NCBI RefSeq assembly: GCF_022829545.1
Contig: NZ_JAKSYM010000297.1
Span: 44,852-108,851, forward strand
Source of the DNA: Methylobacterium sp. J-030
Lineage (GTDB): Bacteria; Pseudomonadota; Alphaproteobacteria; Rhizobiales; Beijerinckiaceae
DNA length: 64,000 bases
Direction of reading: 5' to 3'
Shown here: piece after piece, positions 55,206 to 62,196 of the stretch
Layout of the letters: every line of letters starts with the position of its first letter
How positions within the stretch are numbered: position 1 is the first letter of the stretch
Made by a program: the position numbers and the translations under genes
Notes under the pieces: generated by a model
The model's database searches: none
What the model saw: only the letters and a program-made list of their open reading frames with translations
What the model was told of the DNA's origin: nothing

Positions 55206-55467
55206 GTCCTCCTCCATGTGCGCGTACGGCCTCGATCGAGCAGGGCCGTGACGACCAAGACCTCCGCGCCGTCTTGGAGCGGCTCGTATACCACGCGCAG
55301 ATCACGACCGTCGCGTTCGGGCACCCGTGCGAAGGCGCGGTGTCGGCTCGGATGATCGGGATCCGCCTCGACGAGTTCAGGACCCGTTCGACCCAGAGCG
55401 GTTCGATCTCCCGCAGCCGCATGCGCCCGAGGACGTGATTGCTCCATCGTATGCGGACCGTTCCCAC
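55202..55467 (-). pseudogene. DUF4258 gene with a frameshift
   Basis: From GTG 55467 one frame reads WSNHVLGRMRLREIEPLWVERVLN, the usual N-half of DUF4258. Then the match jumps by one base near 55382 to a second frame: PELVEADPDHPSRHRAFARV, GRDLRVVYEPLQDGAEVLVVTALLDR, ending at TGA 55204-55202. Both halves belong to one family unit and together give about 88 residues. The break lies at a GGGTCCTGAA run. Either a deletion destroyed the gene or a sequencing error is present. Confidence 0.7.
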
Positions 55468-55596
55468 GGCCTGCCTCCATCGCGATGCGACATATCGTTT
55501 CCTGCCGCTTCGACATCCTCTTGTCGCGCACCGAACCGAAGGTATCCCCCGGGGCTGGACGGAGCCGCCGTACGGACTGAAGCGACACGATCACCC

Positions 55597-56793
55597 ATGC
55601 GCCCCGACCGCACGAGCCTCAGCGTCCTGATCGTCCTCGCGGTCGCCCAGGTCATCGGCTGGGGCAGCGTCGGCCTCACGGCTGTGGTCGCGCCCCTGAT
55701 CGCGGCCGATCTCGGGATGGATTTGGCCGCGGTGTTCGCGGGGAACTCGGTGCTCTACGCCACGATGGGCGTGGCCGCGCCGGTCCTCGGGCGCGCCTTC
55801 GTCCGGTACGGCGCCCGGGCCGTGATGATCGCGGGGAGCGCGCTGGCGGGCCCGGGTTTCGTCGGGCTGGCCCTGGCGAGCGGTCCGGTCTCGTATTTCG
55901 CGGCCTGGATCATCCTCGGCGTGGCCGGCAGCGCGACGCTGACCAATGCGGCCAGCATCCTCCTGACCGAGATCGCCGGGCGCGGCGCCCGCCGGGCCAT
56001 CGCGGCGCTGATGCTCGCCACCGGCCTGTCGAGCAGCCTGTTCTGGCCGACCACGGCGTTCCTGACCAGCCTCGGCGACTGGCGGGCGACCTGCCTCATC
56101 TACGCCGGGGCGATGTGGTTCCTCTGCCTGCCCCTGTACCGCTGGGGTCTGCCGCCGCGCGCGAGGCCCGCTGCCGCGATAGAGCCGGGACCAGACGCGA
56201 CCGCGCCGCCGCGGACGAGCACGTTCGGGATGATCGCCTGCGGAATCACCCTCAACGCCTTCGTCACGTTCGGCCTCAGCGCCATCCTGATCGAGTTGCT
56301 GATCGCTGAAGGCCTGAGCCGGCCGGACGCGATCGGATACGGATCGATGCTGGGCATCGTCCAAGTGGGCGCGCGGGGAATCGACTTCCTCGGCGGCGCC
56401 CGGTGGGACGGGCTGACCAGCGGCCTGTTCGCCGGCATTCTCGTGGTCACGGCGCTGCTCCTGCTCGCCGCAGGCGGCTGGACCCCGGGCGCCGTGATGC
56501 TCTTCATCCTCATCTACGGTCTCGGGAGCGGCGTCCTGGCCGTCGTGCGCGCCACCCTGCCGCTGGCCTTCTACGACAAGTCCGCCTACGCGCGCGCCGC
56601 CTCCCGCATCGCGCTGCCCCTCAACCTCGTGACAGCGGCGGCACCGCCGATCCTGGCGATGGTCCTGACGACGTTCGGCCGGGAGGCCGTCTTGCTCCTC
56701 ACCGCCGGATGCGTCGTGACGGCGACGGCGACGTTCCTGCTGCTGACGCGGCGCCGGCCCAGCGCGGAGGCGCCGGCACCCCTCAGAGTTTGA
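55597..56793 (+). CDS. MFS transporter
   Basis: A 398-residue major facilitator of the small drug/metabolite type with 12 predicted helices. The start MRPDRTSLSVLIVLAVAQVIGWGS leads directly into helix 1. VLYATMGVAAPVLGRAFVRYGARAVMI is the helix 2-3 loop. The 3' end overlaps the convergent lptB by 11 bases. The substrate is unknown. Confidence 0.83.
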   Translation: MRPDRTSLSVLIVLAVAQVIGWGSVGLTAVVAPLIAADLGMDLAAVFAGNSVLYATMGVAAPVLGRAFVRYGARAVMIAGSALAGPGFVGLALASGPVSYFAAWIILGVAGSATLTNAASILLTEIAGRGARRAIAALMLATGLSSSLFWPTTAFLTSLGDWRATCLIYAGAMWFLCLPLYRWGLPPRARPAAAIEPGPDATAPPRTSTFGMIACGITLNAFVTFGLSAILIELLIAEGLSRPDAIGYGSMLGIVQVGARGIDFLGGARWDGLTSGLFAGILVVTALLLLAAGGWTPGAVMLFILIYGLGSGVLAVVRATLPLAFYDKSAYARAASRIALPLNLVTAAAPPILAMVLTTFGREAVLLLTAGCVVTATATFLLLTRRRPSAEAPAPLRV

Positions 56794-57628
56794 AATCCTC
56801 GCCGAGATACAGCCGCCGCGCCTCGGGATTGGCCACGATCTCCTCCGGCGTGCCCTCGGTGAGGATGCGGCCGGAATGGGCGATGTAGGCGCGGTCGATC
56901 AGGCCCAGCGTCTCGCGCACGTTGTGGTCGGTGATCAGCACGCCGATGCCGCGCTGCTTCAGGTGCTTCACCAGATCCTGGATGTCACCCACCGCAATCG
57001 GGTCGATGCCGGCAAACGGCTCGTCGAGCAGCATGAAGGTTGGCGAGGAGGCGAGCGCCCGGGCGATCTCGCAGCGCCGCCGCTCGCCGCCCGAGAGCGC
57101 GATCGAGGGCGACTTGCGCAGGCGGGCGATGTCGAACTCCTCCAGCAGGGAATCGAGCTTGCGCGCCCGCTCCTTGCGGTCGGGCTCGGCCACCTCCAGC
57201 ACGGCGCGGATGTTGTCCTCCACGGTGAGGCCCCGGAAGATCGAGGCCTCCTGCGGCAGGTAGCCGATGCCGAGCCGCGCCCGCTGATACATAGGCAGGT
57301 GGGTGATCGGCAGGCCGTCCAGGGTGATGTCGCCGCGATCGGCCGCCACCAGCCCGGTGATCATGTAGAAGATCGTGGTCTTGCCGGCGCCGTTCGGGCC
57401 GAGCAGCCCCACCGCCTCGCCGGTGCGGACCGTCAGCCCCGCCTCGTGTACCACCGTGCGGGCGCCGTAGCTCTTGCGCAGGCCGCGCACGCAGAGGATG
57501 CCGGGGCCGCCATCGTCGGCGGCGGACCGGTTCTCGGTCCCGTCCGGCTGACCCGTGCGCCGGCCGAACAGGCGCCCGAGCCAGCCGGCCCGGGCCGCCG
57601 GCTCCTGCGGCCCGGCCTGGAACGCCAC
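56783..57628 (-). CDS. lptB: LPS export ABC transporter ATP-binding protein LptB
   Basis: LptB is the cytoplasmic ATPase that powers lipopolysaccharide transport to the outer membrane. Walker A is LLGPNGAGKTT (75-85), the signature is ALSGGERRRCEIARAL, Walker B is FMLLDEPFAGIDP and the switch His is in LITDHNVRETL. About 40 extra residues precede the usual start. GTG 57628 is chosen; TTG 57640, overlapping the lptA stop as TTGA, is the alternative. It follows lptA directly. Confidence 0.92.
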   Translation of the reverse strand: MAFQAGPQEPAARAGWLGRLFGRRTGQPDGTENRSAADDGGPGILCVRGLRKSYGARTVVHEAGLTVRTGEAVGLLGPNGAGKTTIFYMITGLVAADRGDITLDGLPITHLPMYQRARLGIGYLPQEASIFRGLTVEDNIRAVLEVAEPDRKERARKLDSLLEEFDIARLRKSPSIALSGGERRRCEIARALASSPTFMLLDEPFAGIDPIAVGDIQDLVKHLKQRGIGVLITDHNVRETLGLIDRAYIAHSGRILTEGTPEEIVANPEARRLYLGEDFKL

Positions 57629-57636
57629 GGCGCCGC

Positions 57637-58323
57637 TCAATCGACCTGCGCCTTCGGCTTGGGCGGCGGCTGCGTGCAGCCCTTCGCCTTCCCGTCCTTG
57701 GCGTCGGCCTTCTCGCCCGGCACGAACAGGGCCGAGACCCGGCCGCCCGCCACCGGGTCCATGTTGGCCCGGCCGGTATTCATGTCGTAGACCAGCCGCT
57801 GGCCGCGGGTGACGTTCTGGCACTGGCTCAGCACGACGTTGCCGGTGAGCACGATCCGCTTGGCGTCCTGATCGAACACCGCGTGGTCGCCAGTGGCGAC
57901 CTGATCCTTCTGCACCACCGTCACCGGGCCGGCGCAGTCGACCTTCTGGATGCCGTTCTCTGCCGGATTCCGGGCCGGCGCGGCCTCGGTCGCCGTCTCG
58001 GAAACCTTGGCATCGCCCTTGGCGTCCTTGCCCGGCGTATCCTTGCCCGGCGTCTCCTTGCCGCGCTTGTAATAGACCGTCATGGTCGAGCACCGGATCG
58101 TGCTCTCGCCCTGAACCGCCACCACGTTGCCGGCGAAGATCGCCTTGTTCTCCCGATCGAACACGTCGAGCCGGTCGGCGTCGATCTTGATCGGGTCCTT
58201 GCCGCTGCCGCCGATATTGCCGAAGGGCGAGTCCTTGCGCGCCGCCGGCTTCTCGGCGAGCGCCGGGACGACGAGCAGCAGGCACGCCGCCAAAGCGGCC
58301 CCGACCACGCGGGCGGCGCTCAT
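57637..58323 (-). CDS. lptA: LPS transport periplasmic protein LptA
   Basis: LptA forms the periplasmic bridge for lipopolysaccharide. The 228-residue product has a signal peptide (VVGAALAACLLLVVPALAEKP) and the beta-jellyroll repeats of the OstA fold: KIDADRLDVFDRENKAIFAGNVVAVQG and HAVFDQDAKRIVLTGNVVLSQ. A Lys/Gly/Asp-rich insert (KETPGKDTPGKDAKGD, about 88-103) carries a short tandem repeat. It overlaps lptC by 4 bases (ATGA). Confidence 0.9.
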   Translation of the reverse strand: MSAARVVGAALAACLLLVVPALAEKPAARKDSPFGNIGGSGKDPIKIDADRLDVFDRENKAIFAGNVVAVQGESTIRCSTMTVYYKRGKETPGKDTPGKDAKGDAKVSETATEAAPARNPAENGIQKVDCAGPVTVVQKDQVATGDHAVFDQDAKRIVLTGNVVLSQCQNVTRGQRLVYDMNTGRANMDPVAGGRVSALFVPGEKADAKDGKAKGCTQPPPKPKAQVD

Positions 58324-59063
58324 CGCGAACCGTCCGCGGGCTGTGCGTCCGAGGTCCGGATGCGCAGGGCCGATGTCTCGACCGGCCCATCGTGCGGCCT
58401 GTCGCCCGGGTCCGCATTGACGATGACCACGTGGACGTTGCCCACGAACGAGATCCGCTTGCCGCTCTCGACCACGTCGAGGGTGTCGGCGTTCACGGTG
58501 GCGCGCGGACTCGATACGGTGACGGGCTCCTGGGACGTGATCGCGCCGGTCTTGAACGTCACGGCGGCCGAGCGCAGCCGCGCCTCCTCGCCCTTGTCGG
58601 TCCAGATCCGGATATCGTCCTTGAGGTCGAGGGACTCGCGGGCGCTGTCGAACAGGCCGGAGGCTGCCGAGAGCCGGGCGATGCCGCCCTGATCGTCGGT
58701 CGCGATGTGGCCGCGCATCTGCTGCAGCTCGATCAGGCTCGGCTTGCGCACGTCCTGCAAGGCGGCATCGGCCGTCACCTCATAGCCGCGGGTGCCCTGG
58801 CGGAAGCCGGCGAGCCGCGGGTTCTCCATGCGGACTTTCGTGCCCGCCAGCGTCACCGGGCCGACCGAGATGCCCGGGAGCTTGGCCGCGAAGGGATTGA
58901 GCAGGTAGGCGAGGAGCAGCGCCACCGCGCCGCCGGCCGCCACCGGGATGAGCCGCCGCATCGCGCGCACGCGGCCGCTGTGCCGGTAGGCCCGGGCATG
59001 GGCCCGGGTCCGCGCCGCCGCGACCGCCTGTCTGGTGCCGGCTTCAGCCTCGACCGGGTTCAT
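58320..59063 (-). CDS. lptC: LPS export system protein LptC
   Basis: LptC passes lipopolysaccharide from the LptBFG complex to LptA. The 247-residue product has a basic N-terminus, one membrane helix (about 38-58, RLIPVAAGGAVALLLAYLL) and a periplasmic OstA-like jellyroll (YEVTADAALQDVRKPSLIELQQM, ATVNADTLDVVESGKRISFVGNVHV). It heads the lptC-lptA-lptB operon; all genes are coupled. The reading frame may start further downstream at the ATG near residue 35, but the longer form has a good basic leader. Confidence 0.86.
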   Translation of the reverse strand: MNPVEAEAGTRQAVAAARTRAHARAYRHSGRVRAMRRLIPVAAGGAVALLLAYLLNPFAAKLPGISVGPVTLAGTKVRMENPRLAGFRQGTRGYEVTADAALQDVRKPSLIELQQMRGHIATDDQGGIARLSAASGLFDSARESLDLKDDIRIWTDKGEEARLRSAAVTFKTGAITSQEPVTVSSPRATVNADTLDVVESGKRISFVGNVHVVIVNADPGDRPHDGPVETSALRIRTSDAQPADGSR

Positions 59064-59268
59064 GCAGCGTCCGTGAGGCGCGGCGTGCCGCGCACGAAAG
59101 GAATCGGATCAGACGCCTGCGGCCCCCACCGCGCCCGCGCCACCGGCCGGGCAATGATCCCGACCGGTGGCAAAGTTATGGCTTGACCATTTCCGTTTGA
59201 TCAACCGGACTTATCAATCTCTTCGCGGCATGTGCGCGGGCACACGTCGCGATCCGATGCGGGATCGC

Positions 59269-61101
59269 CTAAGCGCCGTGGGCCGCCGCCAGCGCCGCCG
59301 CGACCGTGCGGGCGAAGGCCGCCGGGTCGCGCGGGCTGTCGCCGTCCTGGATACGGGCGAGGTCGAGCAGCGTGCCGGCCGCCTGCGGCATCTCCGATTC
59401 GGGCGCTGCGGCGAGCGCGCGTATCAGCGGGTGACGCGGGTTGATCTCCAGCACCGGCTGCCCGGCGCCCGCCCGGCCCGCCCGACGCATCAACCGCTGC
59501 ATCTGCAGATCGGGCCCGGCGGTGCCGGCCGAGAGGACCACGGCCGAATCGACCAGCCGGTCGGTGGTGCGCACGTCCGAAACCTCGGTGCCGAGCGCGG
59601 CCTTCACGGCGACCACGAAGGCGTCGAGGCCCTCCGGGGCCTCCGGCGGCTCGCCCTCGAGCGCGAACTTCGACAGGTCGAGGCCGCCCTTGGTGATCGA
59701 GCGGAGCGGCTTCTCCTCGAAGGTGCCGAGCTGGTCCGGCCAGAAGGCGTCGACGTGGTCGGAGAGCAGCAGAACCTCCAGGCCGCGGGCCTTGAAGCCC
59801 TCGAGCTGCGGCGAGGATTTCAGCGCCTCGGCATCGTCGGCCACGAGGTAGTAGACCGCCTCCTGGCCGTCCTTCATCCGGGACACGTAGTCGGGCAGCG
59901 AGGTCCAGCCCTCAACCGCCGAGGAGCGGAAGCGCAGCAGCGGCGCGATCTCGCCCCGGCGCTCGAAATCTTCGTAGATGCCCTCCTTGAGGACGGCGCC
60001 GAAATTCTCCCAGAACGGCTGATAGCCCTCGGCATCCTTGGCGCGGGTGGCCAGTTCGGAAACCACGCGGCCGGTGACGGCGCGGCGGATCCGGGCCAGC
60101 GCCGGGGTCGATTGCAGCATCTCGCGGGAGACGTTAAGCGGCAGGTCCTCGGTGTCGACAACGCCCTGGACGAAGCGCAGCCACGGCGGCAGCAATTCGG
60201 CCTCGTCGGTGATGAACATCCGCCGGACATGCAGGCGGACCTTGCTCTGCCGCTCGTTGTCCAGCGCCTGGAACGGCTTCGAGCCCGGGATGAACAGCAG
60301 CGCGGAGAATTCGAGCTGTCCCTCCGCGCGCCAATGGAGCGTGGCCCAGGGCTTGTCGAAGTTCATGCCGATCGAGCGGTAGAATTCCTCGTACTGCTCC
60401 TCGGTGACCTCGGACTTCGGCTTGCGCCAGAGCGCGGTGCCCTGGTTGGCCGATTCGTCCTTGCCGTCGCGCACCACCGCGATCGGCACGGTGATGAAGT
60501 CGGCCCATTTCCGCACGAGGTGGTCGAGCCGGTAGGGCTCCAGATACTCGTCGGCATCCGCCTTGAGGTGGAGCACGATGTCGGTGCCGGGCTCGGGCCG
60601 CGTCGCGGGCTCCAGCGTGTAGCTGCCCTGCCCTTCCGAGGCCCAGGTCCAGGCCTCGTCACTGCCGGCACGGCGCGACGTGACGGTGACGCGGTCGGCC
60701 ACCATGAAGGCCGAGTAGAAGCCGACGCCGAACTGGCCGATCAGGCTCGGGCGATCCTCGGCCTTCGCGGATTCCAACGTCTGCGAGAACGCCCGCGTGC
60801 CCGATTTGGCAATGGTGCCGAGGTTGGTGGCAAGATCCTCCTTGGTCATGCCGATGCCGGCATCCGAGACCGTCAGGGTCCGCGCCTCCTTGTCGGGGGC
60901 GATGCGGACCTTGGCGTCCGGCGGCAGGGCGCTCGCCGCCGAGGTCAGGGCCTCGAACCGCCGCCGGTCCATGGCGTCGGCGGCGTTGGCGACGAGTTCG
61001 CGCAGGAAGATCTCGCGGTCGGAGTAGAGCGCGTGCACGACGAGGTCGAGGAGGCGTCCCACCTCCGCCCCGAATTCATGCCGCTCGATCGTCTCGCTCA
61101 C
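59269..61101 (-). CDS. htpG: molecular chaperone HtpG (Hsp90), GTG start
   Basis: HtpG is the bacterial Hsp90. The 610-residue product starts at GTG 61101 ([42 protein letters not shown]) after a GGAGG site. The ATP-binding Bergerat-fold motifs are [12 protein letters not shown] and [15 protein letters not shown]. The middle domain contains [11 protein letters not shown], and the C-terminal dimerization domain ends in an Ala-rich tail. The longer open frame to 61167 is not used. A heat-shock-like promoter lies upstream. Confidence 0.94.
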   Translation of the reverse strand: MSETIERHEFGAEVGRLLDLVVHALYSDREIFLRELVANAADAMDRRRFEALTSAASALPPDAKVRIAPDKEARTLTVSDAGIGMTKEDLATNLGTIAKSGTRAFSQTLESAKAEDRPSLIGQFGVGFYSAFMVADRVTVTSRRAGSDEAWTWASEGQGSYTLEPATRPEPGTDIVLHLKADADEYLEPYRLDHLVRKWADFITVPIAVVRDGKDESANQGTALWRKPKSEVTEEQYEEFYRSIGMNFDKPWATLHWRAEGQLEFSALLFIPGSKPFQALDNERQSKVRLHVRRMFITDEAELLPPWLRFVQGVVDTEDLPLNVSREMLQSTPALARIRRAVTGRVVSELATRAKDAEGYQPFWENFGAVLKEGIYEDFERRGEIAPLLRFRSSAVEGWTSLPDYVSRMKDGQEAVYYLVADDAEALKSSPQLEGFKARGLEVLLLSDHVDAFWPDQLGTFEEKPLRSITKGGLDLSKFALEGEPPEAPEGLDAFVVAVKAALGTEVSDVRTTDRLVDSAVVLSAGTAGPDLQMQRLMRRAGRAGAGQPVLEINPRHPLIRALAAAPESEMPQAAGTLLDLARIQDGDSPRDPAAFARTVAAALAAAHGA

Positions 61102-61138
61102 GGGTGATGCCTCCGCTGTGGGGAAAATTCGCGGTGGC

Positions 61139-61167
61139 GATATGCCGGCGAACGGCGCCGTTTTCAA
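61139..61167 (-). promoter_or_regulatory. candidate htpG promoter
   Basis: On the minus strand TTGAAA (61167-61162), a 17-base spacer and CATATC (61144-61139) form a possible heat-shock or housekeeping promoter, 38 bases before the GTG at 61101. The -35 element fits the CTTGAA part of sigma-32 promoters. Confidence 0.4.
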
Positions 61168-61240
61168 TGCGGCGGGCGGGTTGGATCACCGCCATCAGGC
61201 GGTTCCGGATCGCGGCAGGGCCATCGGCCGATCCCACCCA

Positions 61241-61365
61241 CCCCCCTCCTCCTGAGGTGACCGCGTCAGCGGGCCTCGAAGGAGGGCTCCAGGGATCGCG
61301 CGGCCGGCTGGAGGGCTCCTTCGAGGCCTGCGCTGCGCTCCGGCACCTCAGGATGAGGTGGGGGG
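61241..61365. repeat. palindromic interspersed repeat, copy 2
   Basis: A unit of about 125 bases, very similar to that at 14259-14376 and in the same orientation. The outer arms are at 61241-61259 and 61344-61365 (CCTGAGGTG facing CACCTCAGG), with the same inner CCTCGAAGGAGGGCTCCAG and CTGGAGGGCTCCTTCGAGG arms. Its right arm contains the last codons and stop of the DUF2442 gene. Confidence 0.85.
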
Positions 61366-61896
61366 TTGGACAGCCGCCCCGAAGCCGTCCCGGTCTCGCG
61401 TCGTGTACCGTGTTCCGGGTCTCAAAATGTGGTCCAACTGTCGACAGGCCAACGCGATGTAGCGCGGAATCTCCCGGTCCTTCGCGAAGTAGGCGACCCG
61501 GCGCCGGGCGATCCCGAGATGCGCGGCTGCCGCATCGAGGGTCAGGCCGTTGCGCCGGAGGAAATCCGAGAACTCCACGTTCGTCATCGCCGCCGCGGCC
61601 AGTTCCTCGATCGTCTCGGCGCCGATCTCGAGGTCGTCATTGCCCTCCCACCGGATCGAACCGCCCCAGGCACCGAGCCGGACGGCGTCGAACGGGACCG
61701 ACCCGTCCCGCAGGGGGCGGAACACCTTGAAGGTGAAGATGACCGGCGCGAGATCGACCTTATCGGTGCAGCCGAGACGAGCGCCCGCCGCCCATGTCAC
61801 GATCACGGTGTAGGGTCGATCCGCCGGAACCACGCTCGCCAGCTTGGGCAGGGGCTGCCCCATGGTTACGATCGCGTCGGCCTCATCCACGTTCAT
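61348..61896 (-). CDS. DUF2442 protein with a helix-turn-helix
   Basis: A 182-residue protein. The DUF2442-like part (about 50-112) has APVIFTFKVFRPLRDGSVPFDAVRLGAWGGSIRWEG; a helix-turn-helix of DUF2442-associated type follows (FSDFLRRNGLTLDAAAAHLGIARRRVAYFAK, about 108-139). The final five residues and the stop lie inside the palindromic repeat, so the original C-terminus may have been replaced. It overlaps the DUF4160 gene by 14 bases. Confidence 0.75.
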   Translation of the reverse strand: MNVDEADAIVTMGQPLPKLASVVPADRPYTVIVTWAAGARLGCTDKVDLAPVIFTFKVFRPLRDGSVPFDAVRLGAWGGSIRWEGNDDLEIGAETIEELAAAAMTNVEFSDFLRRNGLTLDAAAAHLGIARRRVAYFAKDREIPRYIALACRQLDHILRPGTRYTTRDRDGFGAAVQPPTSS

Positions 61897-62116
61897 TGGG
61901 GCGCCTCCACTCAGCCATCAGAGCTTCGGTCTGTCCGGATGCCCATGCCACGACCTCGGCGAGGGAACGCCGTGTGTAGGTCCCTCGGATGACCTGCAAG
62001 GTTCGGAGGTCGATCAGCGCGTGGAAGTCAGAACCGATCATGTGGAAGTGCGGCGGGCTATGAGCCCGCGAGCGCACCTCGATCCGGAACCCATCGAAGC
62101 AGTAAAACATGGGCAC
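61883..62116 (-). CDS. DUF4160 family small protein
   Basis: A 77-residue protein with the DUF4160 signature: a short strand (YCFDGFRIEVRS), then SPPHFHMIGSDFHALIDL and a C-terminal helix (LAEVVAWASGQTEALMAEWRR). DUF4160 and DUF2442 genes are often adjacent and overlapping and are thought to be a toxin-antitoxin-like or regulatory pair. The 14-base overlap here supports coupled expression. Confidence 0.8.
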   Translation of the reverse strand: MPMFYCFDGFRIEVRSRAHSPPHFHMIGSDFHALIDLRTLQVIRGTYTRRSLAEVVAWASGQTEALMAEWRRPNERG

Positions 62117-62196
62117 GGCCCATCCACCGAACGCCGCGTCCGAAGAGAATAGTGCACAGCATGCACTCGATCAATGCGGATCGCGGCGGCGTTCGA

